NCBI GenBank assembly: GCA_020974905.1
Contig: CP087563.1
Coordinates: 4,836,001-4,900,000, forward strand
Reading direction: 5' to 3'
DNA length: 64,000 nt
Origin: Planctomycetes bacterium syqfu
GTDB lineage: Bacteria; Planctomycetota; Phycisphaerae; Phycisphaerales; Phycisphaeraceae
Below, one piece after another: positions 53,630 to 61,797 of this stretch (positions are counted from its first letter, which is position 1; each line of letters opens with the position of its first letter). Under the pieces are notes generated by a model. That model saw nothing but the letters and a program-made list of their open reading frames with translations. It ran no database searches and was not told the origin of the DNA. A program made the translations under genes and the position numbers.

Positions 53630-54619
53630 TTAACCAGTCCGTGACATCACATCATCAATGATCTGGCTTTCCGTCACGTGATCAGCAGAGGCTGCGAAGT
53701 TCAGAACCAGGCGATGACAGAGTACGGCAGAGGCGACATGTTGGAGATCATCTTGCGATGCGGTCGGTCGACCTTGCATGGCTGCCCGGGCACTTGCTGC
53801 AAGCAGTAGATGCTGCGATGCACGCGGGCCGGCACCCCATTGCACATACGCACGGACTTTTTCGGGTGCATCATCACTGTCCGGCCGCGTTGCGCGAACC
53901 CATGCGATGGCTTGCTGTGCGATCACATCACTGATGGGCATTTGCCGGATGAGTTTGGCCCATGTGGCAACCTGCTGCTGTGTTGCAACGGGTTGGATTT
54001 GATCCAGCAGGGTCTCATCTCGCAGTTGCGCAATCGCCAATTCGTCTGCAGCGGTGGGGTAACGCATCACATAGCTGAACATGAACCGATCGAGTTGCGC
54101 TTCAGGAAGCAGATACGTTCCTTCCTGTTCAATCGGATTCTGGGTGGCAATGACCATGAACGGATCCGTTAACGTATGCGTGTGACCAGCAAGGGTGACC
54201 TGCCGTTCTGCCATGGCTTGAAGCAAGGCTGCCTGGGTCCGCGGTGAGGCGCGGTTGATTTCATCAGCAAGTAAAAGACTGGTAAAAACAGGGCCTTTGA
54301 CGAACTCGATGCGTCGGCTTGATTGATGGTCGCCTTGGATCAACTCCGTGCCCAGGATGTCACCGGGCATGAGGTCTGCGGTGAACTGCACACGCGCGGA
54401 CGGCAAATCAAGGCTGTGTCCCAACGCACGCACCAAACGTGTCTTGGCCAACCCCGGCACGCCAATGAGTAGCACATGCCCATGACAAAGCAATGCCGTG
54501 AGCAGCAGGTCCAGCGTTTGTTGTTGACCGATGATCGCCTTGCCGACCTGTTGGCGGAGTGCTTCACATGCTGGTGCGATGGCATCAAATTGTTGGATGT
54601 CCGTGGGGCTGTCGTTCAT
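53630..54619 (-). CDS. MoxR-family AAA+ ATPase
   Basis: ATPase of 329 residues. Walker A GVPGLAKTRLVRAL (about 53-66), Walker B in SLLLADEINRASPRTQAALLQAM, sensor 1 VIATQNPIEQEGTYLLPEAQLDRF and C-terminal lid with GPRASQHLLLAASARAAM. MoxR proteins act as chaperones for assembly of metalloenzymes or von Willebrand A-domain proteins. The usual partner genes (DUF58, VWA, BatA) are not adjacent. The ATG at 54619 is used; 32 upstream in-frame codons run into a repeat. Confidence 0.9.
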   Translation of the reverse strand: MNDSPTDIQQFDAIAPACEALRQQVGKAIIGQQQTLDLLLTALLCHGHVLLIGVPGLAKTRLVRALGHSLDLPSARVQFTADLMPGDILGTELIQGDHQSSRRIEFVKGPVFTSLLLADEINRASPRTQAALLQAMAERQVTLAGHTHTLTDPFMVIATQNPIEQEGTYLLPEAQLDRFMFSYVMRYPTAADELAIAQLRDETLLDQIQPVATQQQVATWAKLIRQMPISDVIAQQAIAWVRATRPDSDDAPEKVRAYVQWGAGPRASQHLLLAASARAAMQGRPTASQDDLQHVASAVLCHRLVLNFAASADHVTESQIIDDVMSRTG

Positions 54620-54667
54620 GTGTTGACCAGCATACTGCAATTGGTGATGCGTTGGAACAGAGGAACA

Positions 54668-54746
54668 CCAAGAGCCGCGCACGAAGTAAGCGGTTGTCTT
54701 GGACCGTACATGCAACGCACTCGCTTACTGCGTGCGCGGCTCTTGG
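54668..54746. repeat. inverted repeat with 25-bp arms (AGAGCCGCGCACG family)
   Basis: Arms CCAAGAGCCGCGCACGAAGT... and its complement at the right end match over 25 bp with one mismatch, with a 29-nt loop including CGGTTGTCTTGGACC. A single half copy recurs at 57633-57666. It lies between the divergent moxR-like gene and the next secreted protein. Confidence 0.88.
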
Positions 54747-54853
54747 ATGTCGATGCGTGACACGATTGTTATTCGAACCGCGCACACCGCTAAAAAAATG
54801 TAAAAACAAGCAGTAAATTCACGTTTTATACCGTCATGCCCGATAAATATGGT

Positions 54854-55534
54854 ATGAAAACCGCCATTTGCTTGATTACCGTTTTGATGTGCAGCAGCCT
54901 GCTTAACGCTCAAACCACACAGCAGCCTCAACAGGTTCAACGCGTGGATCAGGCGGTGGCTGACCTTGATGGGCTGAGTCGTTCGATTCGTCAGCAAGGT
55001 ACAGGCCTGCGATATGATGGCGAACACACGTCGCTGTACTCCATCCCCGAAGAAAAACTCCAGGAGTTCCAGGTCTTCGGTCAAGCTGCCCAGACCACCG
55101 GCGTGCAACGCAAGAGTGCTTACCTGCGTGTTGCCCCCGGCATCACTTCTCAGAGTGATCAAAGCTACTATGTCGTCCGCAGCAACACCAAGGAGAGTGG
55201 CGTCGACAGCAACGTTGCCTCGTCGCAGGATGGCGCGTTCATCGAAGTCATCCCTGCCAACACCGTCTTTATTCTCAGCCCGCAGATCACCGACATGGCC
55301 CGTGGTGCGGACACTTCTCCTCAAGCAGCTTCAGCGGATGCCTATCAGGGTAATGCACTGAGGCCCCAACGCGTGGACAATCGGGTGACCGCCCAGATGG
55401 TCAGCCGCCGAGTGGATAACCGCTACGAAGCTCAACGGATTGATAACCGTGTCAGTAGCATGCCTAATCAGTCTCTGCGATACAAGGTGAATGAACCCAT
55501 GCGTAAGCCACGCCCCAAAACCAGTGGTGAATAA
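54854..55534 (+). CDS. secreted protein with RVDNR repeats
   Basis: Protein of 226 residues with a signal peptide (about 1-20, ending LNAQ). The central region (about 45-145) contains LYSIPEEKLQEFQVF, SAYLRVAPGITSQSDQSYYVVRS and FIEVIPANTVFILSP. Near the C-terminus is a short tandem repeat, RVDNRVTAQMVSR, RVDNRYEAQ, RIDNRVSS. The end is basic (RKPRPKTSGE). Possibly periplasmic; the basic repeats could bind an acidic partner. Family not recognised. ATG 54854 places the signal peptide at the start. Confidence 0.7.
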   Translation: MKTAICLITVLMCSSLLNAQTTQQPQQVQRVDQAVADLDGLSRSIRQQGTGLRYDGEHTSLYSIPEEKLQEFQVFGQAAQTTGVQRKSAYLRVAPGITSQSDQSYYVVRSNTKESGVDSNVASSQDGAFIEVIPANTVFILSPQITDMARGADTSPQAASADAYQGNALRPQRVDNRVTAQMVSRRVDNRYEAQRIDNRVSSMPNQSLRYKVNEPMRKPRPKTSGE

Positions 55535-56127
55535 GCCTGTTTGATGGCCTTGTCCTATCTCAGAATGGATCAAGACGTTGTTGTTGTGCGCGTGTTGATG
55601 TGAAATTCTTTTCATTGCCAGGGAGCTTCGCCCCCGGACCCCCTTTCGAGGTCGGGATGTTAGGGCAAGTGATGTTGCTGTCTTGCATTCAAATGATTGA
55701 AGACAGACATGAGATGGGGCTCTGCCCCGAACCCCGCCAGCGTTCCGCCGCTGGATCACGTCCCCCAGAAGGGCAGGCCTTTGCTGTTTGGTGTTCGTGA
55801 ATTGAACCGGATAAGCGGATATCTGTCTGAACGCCAACACGCTTGGCATGTTCATCGTCCGAATATCGTAGTGTGATCTGATGTTCTGAACCACACGAAT
55901 AACCCCACTTCCGGGGGCAGGGATCCAACGGCTGCCCGTTGGCGGGGTTTGGGGTGGAACCCCATCACAAAATGGTCTTCAATCATTTAGATGCAAGACG
56001 GATTTTAATCTTGCCATTGTGTTACAAACTCGACAGGGGGTCCGGGGGAAGAAGCTCCCTGGCATGAGAACAAATCAATCAAAAAACGCACAAACGCTTT
56101 GCAGGTCAAATGAATCGTGAGGGAAGA
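55535..56127. repeat. 450-bp imperfect inverted repeat between two genes
   Basis: Outer arms at 55617-55645 (TGCCAGGGAGCTTCGCCCCC...) and 56036-56064 are complementary with few mismatches. Inner arms at about 55680-55710 (CTTGCATTCAAATGATTGAAGAC) and about 55975-55999 are also complementary, as are GC-rich hairpins between them (GGGGCTCTGCCCC, CCAGCGTTCCGCCGCTGG). Only the loop, about 55780-55900, differs. The whole could extrude as a large cruciform. It carries no recognisable gene or transposase. Words from it recur at 38055-38185. Confidence 0.75.
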
Positions 56128-57087
56128 TCATGCAAACAGCGAGTCGATATCCAGTGAACCGGTGTCCGACAGGGCGGAGCCGGGGATGATGCTGTCTTCG
56201 GGGACGATGGGTTTGGGCTGTTGCTTGGCTGCACCGCCGCCTTGTTCGCTCTTGATTTGGCCGATTGCCATCTCCAGGCGTTCGTAGACACGGGTCATGG
56301 ATTCAGGGCGTTCACGCGGTTCCTGTTCCAGGCAGTTCATGATCAGGCCACTCAGTGCCGGCGGGACCTTGGCGTTGAGTTCCATTGGTGAGGGGCACTT
56401 GGTCGGCCCGCGGTCTACGAGGTTCATGCCTGCACCACCCTTGGGGATGAGTGTCGGCACGTGCTGCTGAGTCAGGACAAAATACATCGTCGCGGCCAGG
56501 TTAAACACATCGGTCTTGGGTGTGATGTGTTCACGCTTGACCTGCTCGGGGGCAATATAGTCTGGCGTGCCTTGAATGCGTTCCTTACGCGTGTTGTTGG
56601 GACAGGATTGGCCAAAGTCGATGATCTTCACCATGTCCTGCTGCGTCACCAGAATGTTGTTGGGCTTGATGTCGGCATGCACATAGCCGGCACGGTGCAT
56701 CACACCCAACGCAATGGCCGTATCCTGGAAGATGCGACATACCTCAAGCATGTCCGTCGGCCGACGCTGCTCGAGCGTCAACCCATCGACTGCTTCCATG
56801 AGCACGTAGACTTCTTTGATACGGAAGAGCTTTTTGATCTTGAAAGTGCGATGCGATTTACGAAGCGAAGGGTGATTGAATTGCTGAGCAACTTCATGCT
56901 CCAGAATCGCCTGCTCAATGAAGCGTTGATCAGCTGAGGAGTTGCGGATCACACGTTTGAGGGCATAGCGCGAGGCGGTGGACTTCTCCCTCACCAGGTA
57001 AATCGTACTCCTGGCCCCGTGACCCAATGTTTCAAGGATCTCAAAACCCAGGTTGGCTGGAATGGCAGCGTTTCCCGCTAAAGCCAT
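56128..57087 (-). CDS. eukaryote-like Ser/Thr protein kinase
   Basis: Kinase of 319 residues from ATG 57087. Gly loop LGHGARSTIYLV (about 21-32), Lys44 in YALKRV, Glu in the C-helix (ILEHEVAQ), catalytic loop HADIKPNN (137-144), DFG (157-159), GTPDYIAPEQ (APE). The catalytic loop has HAD where most kinases have HRD, so it is a non-RD kinase not requiring activation-loop phosphorylation; the Asp base remains. The C-terminal tail after about 275 is low-complexity (GGGAAKQQPKPIVPEDS). No transmembrane helix is present with this start. The GTG at 57162 would add 25 residues including a hydrophobic run. Confidence 0.82.
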   Translation of the reverse strand: MALAGNAAIPANLGFEILETLGHGARSTIYLVREKSTASRYALKRVIRNSSADQRFIEQAILEHEVAQQFNHPSLRKSHRTFKIKKLFRIKEVYVLMEAVDGLTLEQRRPTDMLEVCRIFQDTAIALGVMHRAGYVHADIKPNNILVTQQDMVKIIDFGQSCPNNTRKERIQGTPDYIAPEQVKREHITPKTDVFNLAATMYFVLTQQHVPTLIPKGGAGMNLVDRGPTKCPSPMELNAKVPPALSGLIMNCLEQEPRERPESMTRVYERLEMAIGQIKSEQGGGAAKQQPKPIVPEDSIIPGSALSDTGSLDIDSLFA

Positions 57088-57424
57088 GATGCTCCACAAT
57101 CCGTTGACTGCATAAATCCAGAGAGTGACCAACAGAATCGCCCGTGATTCGGCGGTCAACACTCTCTTCCCTTAGTCGCTTGCCAGATAACACTTTAGCC
57201 AAGAGTTGGGCAAATGACAAGCACATAGCCGTCCACATTTTGCCATCAAACGATTTATCACGTTGCCCCACTAGCAGTTAGCAACGCATCAACCTTCAAG
57301 CCAGCGATCAAATATCAACCTGATTCATCATGGCAATCCCGGAACGGCACCGGCACCCCCGGTCACACTCAAACTCGCCCGGGATTGCCATGACACACCA
57401 AAGCAATATGTGATGAATTAAAAA

Positions 57425-57459
57425 ACCATCGTCGGCCAGTACTCCGACGATGGTCTTTT
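57425..57459. terminator. terminator-like hairpin, possibly bidirectional
   Basis: ACCATCGTCGG / CCGACGATGGT is a perfect 11-bp stem with an 8-nt loop, with A residues on the left and CTTTTC on the right. Confidence 0.6.
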
Positions 57460-57632
57460 CTATGAAAAAGCGCGCGGTTGGCACACTTTCAGTCATACCT
57501 TACAACAATGTCCTCTCATGCCTATTCCCCCACATAGGGGAGTTTTTGAACTTGTTTTCGCAACCCATTTCTCACCCCGTCCCAACGCATCTTGGCCTGG
57601 AGCAGTTCGCGTTATGAATTGCCTGCCTCGTA

Positions 57633-57666
57633 CCAGGAGCCGCGCACGCAGTAAGCGGTTGTCTTG
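57633..57666. repeat. half copy of the AGAGCCGCGCACG repeat
   Basis: CCAGGAGCCGCGCACGCAGT followed by AAGCGGTTGTCTTG matches the left arm plus loop of 54668-54746 over about 34 bp; the right arm is absent. Confidence 0.7.
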
Positions 57667-57767
57667 AACCCATCGGGACATTGCCCTGCTAACTGAGTTT
57701 GATGCGCGTTGTTTTCAGAGTTGAGCACGGGGTGCTAACCCGGTGCCCGTTGTCCATACATTTATCC

Positions 57768-57800
57768 AATTGAGCACCGGGTTTACACCCGGTGCTCAAT
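57768..57800. repeat. GAGCACCGGGT palindrome
   Basis: AATTGAGCACCGGGT-TTAC-ACCCGGTGCTCAATT is a near-perfect 15-bp-arm palindrome. A related half, GAGCACGGGGTGCTAACCCG, lies at 57723. Same family as 3928-4003 and 34393-34470. Confidence 0.75.
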
Positions 57801-57871
57801 TGATCGAGAGCTGTGTCTAAAACATCACCCCTCTGAATTCACACAACCCCCGCCTGCACCATCCCCCATCT

Positions 57872-57903
57872 AAAAACACAACCCGCCATGGAGACGGGTT
57901 GTG
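57872..57903 (-). terminator. rho-independent terminator of pseudopilin cluster 2
   Basis: Minus-strand stem CACAACCCG / CGGGTTGTG, 9-nt loop, followed by TTTTTA; 31 nt after the last gene of the cluster. Confidence 0.85.
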
Positions 57904-57933
57904 AGTGGGTTATTGAGTTGTGGGTGTCAGTGA

Positions 57934-58695
57934 TTATGGTGCAAAGATATTGACGTTGGCAGCTCCAGCAGCATTACCAGTGTGAAGCATGACAGCGTCT
58001 TGGTCGGTTGTGTCAGCAGCAAATAAGGCATCGTTGGTGTTTGCTTTGTCGTAATACTGAGTGGATGCCATGGTGGATGTGGCTTCGAAAGTCACATGGT
58101 TGTCATTCCAACCCACACTGCCACGCCATTCTGTTGAACCCGATGTTGGATTGGTATGGACACTTTTCCAGTTTGCGGACGTTGCATTAACTTTTGCACG
58201 GTCTGAGAGAATGACAGCTTTGCTGTTTGATGTGTCACGCCATTCTTCACGAGCATCGGTTTGAATAGCAGGAACGAGCATCATTGCATACGAGTAAGTG
58301 ATCGCATTATCAACAGTATTAATTGTGACAGTAACACCAGTGTCTCCGCCAATAGCTGTTGCTTTGGTTTCAGATGGACTGATCAAATATTCAGCGGTGA
58401 AGTAGTTGTCATCAAGAAGTGCAAAGAAACGATCTGCAACATCCAGTGGCTCTGTATCATTGGTATCAGCTTTTGTGGCATCTTGTCCTTTGGTATTTGA
58501 TCCAGGATAGTAGGTGTTGTTCCCTTGGCTAAAGAGAACCAATCCTGAGTGAATACCACGGACCTGCGTGGAGTTCTGCATCTGACGAGCGGTACGACGA
58601 GCCGCACCCAGAGCAGGTAACAGAATACCAATCAGCAACGCGATGATGGAAATCACAACAAGGAGTTCGATGAGTGTGAATGCTTTATTTTTCAT
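57934..58695 (-). CDS. pseudopilin-like protein, cluster 2 member 4
   Basis: Last gene of the minus-strand cluster, 253 residues. KAFTLIELLVVISIIALLIG has Glu at +5 and Ala, not Gly, at -1. Family blocks: RTARQMQNSTQVRGIHSGLVLFSQGNNTYYPG, AEYLISPSETK, EWRDTSNSKAVILSDRAK, SVHTNPTSGSTEWRGSVGWNDNHVTFEAT. The C-terminus is truncated relative to others after ATSTMASTQYYDKAN. ATG 58695 follows an untranslated leader. Confidence 0.8.
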   Translation of the reverse strand: MKNKAFTLIELLVVISIIALLIGILLPALGAARRTARQMQNSTQVRGIHSGLVLFSQGNNTYYPGSNTKGQDATKADTNDTEPLDVADRFFALLDDNYFTAEYLISPSETKATAIGGDTGVTVTINTVDNAITYSYAMMLVPAIQTDAREEWRDTSNSKAVILSDRAKVNATSANWKSVHTNPTSGSTEWRGSVGWNDNHVTFEATSTMASTQYYDKANTNDALFAADTTDQDAVMLHTGNAAGAANVNIFAP

Positions 58696-58749
58696 AATTG
58701 TACTTTTCGTATTAATGTTTTTTTTTAAGAGAATCATTTTGTCATTACA

Positions 58750-59556
58750 TTAGTTAGCAGGAGCGCCGTCAGTGGCACCGTTGTCATAGACTTCGGCTTC
58801 ACCTTCATAAACCATGAAAGCCGTATCACCTGTTTGATAGGTTGCTGGATCATCATCTTCGTCGGCAAAAAGATCATCATCTGTTTTTGAAACGTCGCCA
58901 AACTGTGTGTCAAGTTGGTCGTGTGTGGCTTCAAATGAAACATGGTTGTCGTTGAAACCAACGCTACCACGCCATTCTTCGTCTGATGCACCAGATGGAT
59001 TGGTATGAACAGATTTAAGACCAGTACTGCCACTGGAATACTTGGCCCGATCTGAAATCACAACAGATTCACTATTACTGGTGTCACGCCATTCGTTTCG
59101 ACGAGCGCTACCCGCAGCTGCTGTAATTGCCACTCGGAGTTCAAGCATTGAATAGGAGTAATTGTTTGCAGACAAATTTTCTGCCTCATCGTATTGCGTT
59201 TTTGTTTCCGATGGACTGATCATGTATTCGGAAGTGAAGTAGTTATCAGCGTGCAAAATTTTAAATCGATTTTCAGTTTCGATTGCTGAGGCAGAAGCGT
59301 ATCCTGCGGTTGTTCCACCCGTGTTTTCAATAGTGGTTGAAACGCCACCTGTTGTTGTCATGCCAGGATAGTAAGTATTGTTACCTTGGCTAAAAAGAAC
59401 CAAAGCGGTGTGAATGCCACGGACCTGTGTGGAGTTTTGCATTTGGCGAGCGGTACGACGAGCCGCACCGAGAGCCGGTAACAGAATACCAATGAGTAAG
59501 GCGATGATTGAAATCACAACCAGAAGTTCGATCAGTGTGAATGCTTTATGTTTCAT
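58750..59556 (-). CDS. pseudopilin-like protein, cluster 2 member 3
   Basis: Paralogue of 268 residues starting MKHKAFTLIELLVVISIIAL. The body has GIHTALVLFSQGNNTYYPG, EYMISPSETKT, EWRDTSNSESVVISDRAK, EWRGSVGFNDNHVSFEATHDQLDTQFGD and an acidic tail DDLFADEDDDPATY. An AAGGA site precedes the ATG. It lies 54 nt from the next gene and 32 nt after the previous. Confidence 0.8.
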   Translation of the reverse strand: MKHKAFTLIELLVVISIIALLIGILLPALGAARRTARQMQNSTQVRGIHTALVLFSQGNNTYYPGMTTTGGVSTTIENTGGTTAGYASASAIETENRFKILHADNYFTSEYMISPSETKTQYDEAENLSANNYSYSMLELRVAITAAAGSARRNEWRDTSNSESVVISDRAKYSSGSTGLKSVHTNPSGASDEEWRGSVGFNDNHVSFEATHDQLDTQFGDVSKTDDDLFADEDDDPATYQTGDTAFMVYEGEAEVYDNGATDGAPAN

Positions 59557-59588
59557 TTGATTAAATCCTTGGAGATACTAATTTGAGA

Positions 59589-60350
59589 TTAGGGTTGGCC
59601 ACCGGCATCACCTGTTGTGCCTGAATCAACAGCTTCGTCATTACCTTCAAAAATCAAGAAACCAGTTGCGTTAGCAGTACCCTCGTTAGCAAACAGGTTG
59701 TCGTCGGAAGTGGATGTGTCGCCATATTGCAGATCCAACTGATTGTGGGTGGCTTCAAAAGTGACATGGTTGTCATTGAAGCCTACACTGCCGCGCCATT
59801 CGTCGGTGTTTAAAGAGGGATTAGTATGGACACTTTTGATATTCGTCGTGCCACTGGTTGCACCGTTGTCTTTTGCACGGTCTGAGATAACACATGCTTC
59901 ACTGTTGCTGGTGTCACGCCATTCATTTTTGCGTTGTCCTCCACTGGTGATTTCAATCAGTGAATATGAATAACTGTCAGCAGTCAACAAATTGGTTGTA
60001 GCACTGTTGTCAAATTGTGTCTTGGTTTCAGAAGGACTGATCATATATTCGGGCGTAAAGTAGTTGTCGAAAATCAATACTTTGAAACGATTCTCGGTGG
60101 TATCGCTTGCATAGCCAGTGTTTTCAGTCGTTGCTGAACCACCGGTTGTGGTCAGGCCGGGATAGTAGGTGTTATTGCCTTGGCTGAAGAGAACGATGCC
60201 GGTATGAATACCACGAACTTGCGTGGAGTTCTGCATCTGACGAGCGGTACGACGTGCTGCACCCAGAGCAGGTAAAAGAATGCCAATGAGTAAGGCGATG
60301 ATAGAAATCACAACCAGAAGTTCGATCAGAGTGAATGCTTTGTATTTCAT
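59589..60350 (-). CDS. pseudopilin-like protein, cluster 2 member 2
   Basis: Paralogue of 253 residues, MKYKAFTLIELLVVISIIAL start. Same blocks, with GIHTGIVLFSQGNNTYYPG, EYMISPSETKTQ, EWRDTSNSEACVISDRAK and FNDNHVTFEATHNQLDLQYGD. The C-terminus ends GTTGDAGGQP. Confidence 0.8.
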   Translation of the reverse strand: MKYKAFTLIELLVVISIIALLIGILLPALGAARRTARQMQNSTQVRGIHTGIVLFSQGNNTYYPGLTTTGGSATTENTGYASDTTENRFKVLIFDNYFTPEYMISPSETKTQFDNSATTNLLTADSYSYSLIEITSGGQRKNEWRDTSNSEACVISDRAKDNGATSGTTNIKSVHTNPSLNTDEWRGSVGFNDNHVTFEATHNQLDLQYGDTSTSDDNLFANEGTANATGFLIFEGNDEAVDSGTTGDAGGQP

Positions 60351-60383
60351 AATTCAAGTTTCCATTTCGTATGTAAGTGAAAT

Positions 60384-61184
60384 TTAGTCGCCATCAATAA
60401 GATCTGAATCTAAACTGAATGCCAATGCTCCATTGTCCGCTGGTGCAACAGCAGTATCGGCTGCCAAGGCATCGTCGTAGTCACTGACGCCATCTGCACC
60501 TGTGGTTTCGAAAAGATTGTCATTTGTGACAGATTGGTCTCCGAATTGTGTTTTGAGCTTGTCATGTGTAGCTTCAAAGGTGACATGGTTGTCATTGAAT
60601 CCGACGCTACCTCGCCATTCGTTACTTCCTGTAGAAGGATTCGTATGAACACTTTTTACTTCATCACCTTCACTACCTGATGCACCATTTGCTTTTGCAC
60701 GGTCACCAATAACAACTGCTTCTGAATTACTGGTTTCCCGCCATTCGTTACGGCGTTGGCCAGCTGTGCTTGCATCTGCCATCGCATAGGAGAATGCGGC
60801 GGTGGTGATTGTGCCAGTGCCATCAACATATTCTGTTTTAGTTTCAGAAGGACTGATGATGTATTCGGCGGTGAAGTAGTTATCATCCAATAGGACAAGG
60901 AATCGGTTTTCAACGGTTAATGCAGTGTGTGTTGCAGCAGTATCTTCTTTGGTGCCGTCACCACCAATGGTTGTCAAACCCGGATAGTACGTATTGTTTC
61001 CCTGGGCGAAGAGGACGAGGCCCGAGTGGATGCCGCGGACCTGGGTGGAGTTCTGCATTTGGCGAGCGGTCCGACGGGCTGCGCCTAATGCCGGCAGAAG
61101 GATGCCGATGAGCAATGCGATGATGGAGATGACCACCAACAGTTCGATGAGCGTGAACGCTCGCTTCTTGAGACTGGAGTTCAT
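60384..61184 (-). CDS. pseudopilin-like protein, cluster 2 member 1
   Basis: First gene of cluster 2, 266 residues, MNSSLKKRAFTLIELLVVIS start with a longer basic leader than the others. Blocks: GIHSGLVLFAQGNNTYYPG, EYIISPSETKTE, EWRETSNSEAVVIGDRAK, FNDNHVTFEATHDKLKTQFGD. An AAGGAGGT Shine-Dalgarno, the strongest of the four, lies before the ATG. It faces the LuxR-type gene across 613 nt. Confidence 0.8.
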   Translation of the reverse strand: MNSSLKKRAFTLIELLVVISIIALLIGILLPALGAARRTARQMQNSTQVRGIHSGLVLFAQGNNTYYPGLTTIGGDGTKEDTAATHTALTVENRFLVLLDDNYFTAEYIISPSETKTEYVDGTGTITTAAFSYAMADASTAGQRRNEWRETSNSEAVVIGDRAKANGASGSEGDEVKSVHTNPSTGSNEWRGSVGFNDNHVTFEATHDKLKTQFGDQSVTNDNLFETTGADGVSDYDDALAADTAVAPADNGALAFSLDSDLIDGD

Positions 61185-61797
61185 AATTGAACCTCCTTGG
61201 AGTAAGAAGAAAAATGGGATGAAATAGAACGTGAACTAACGGTTCTGCCGGTGCGTATCAAAGGAATGGTTAAATGATTCAAACCGGCTTTGACGATAAA
61301 ATTGTTATTCAGTAAACAGGTTTGGATACCAAACATTTCTGATTTAGATACATGACCCGTGACAAGGCGTGTCGTATTTGTCTTAAATAGCTTTTTGAGA
61401 CTCGTTAATAGAGTCGTAATACAGGTGGGTGGCATCGCCTTTGCGGCCATGCCGTGGTTGTTGTATCTGGCTATTAACATTCTCTCTCCCACAAGGTGGG
61501 GGTACGGCTAGTTTCTTCCGACTTTATTATTGGATATGGGCAGCCCCATACAATTCGCCGCTTTTTATGGAAAATCACTCACCTGAATAGGTGAGTGCAA
61601 TAAGATCTGAGCAGGTCAGTGTGAAAAGAGTGTTAGTGCATTATGTTATGAAGTGATGGGCGAAAACTTAAAAAAGTGAGGCAATTTTGATTGTATCTCG
61701 CTGGCCTGAAGAATGTGTCTTGGTATACTAAATTTAACTTTGTCCGGTTATTTTTGTATTTGAATCGAGTATTCTTAATTTGTTTCGGGGGATTATC
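61185..61797. other. divergent intergenic region between pseudopilin cluster 2 and a LuxR-type gene
   Basis: This 613-nt region holds the promoters of both units. Structures seen are a small hairpin CCCACAAGGTGGG (61488-61500) and a perfect hairpin CACTCACCT-GAAT-AGGTGAGTG (61576-61597). The final TTTCGGGGGATTATC before 61798 is the ribosome binding site of the regulator. No known riboswitch could be matched. Confidence 0.5.
61576..61597. promoter_or_regulatory. perfect hairpin/possible operator
   Basis: CACTCACCT at 61576-61584 and its complement at 61589-61597, spaced by GAAT. It could be an operator of the adjacent LuxR-type regulator or a weak minus-strand terminator. Confidence 0.4.

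Larger units (their letters stand above)
57163..57933. other. long intergenic gap with several hairpins and repeat fragments
   Basis: A 770-nt gap between two minus-strand transcription units. It contains an inverted pair TCATGGCAATCCCGG (57328-57342) / complement (57379-57393), a bidirectional terminator-like hairpin (57425-57459), a half copy of the AGAGCCGCGCACG repeat (57633-57666), the GAGCACCGGGT palindrome (57768-57800) and the pseudopilin-cluster terminator (57872-57903). The kinase promoter should lie near 57165-57250. No gene is seen. Confidence 0.55.

Noticed and set aside
61480-61520. Possible cyclic di-GMP riboswitch
   Set aside because: GGGGTACGGCTAG recalls part of the GEMM core, but the other conserved core elements are missing.
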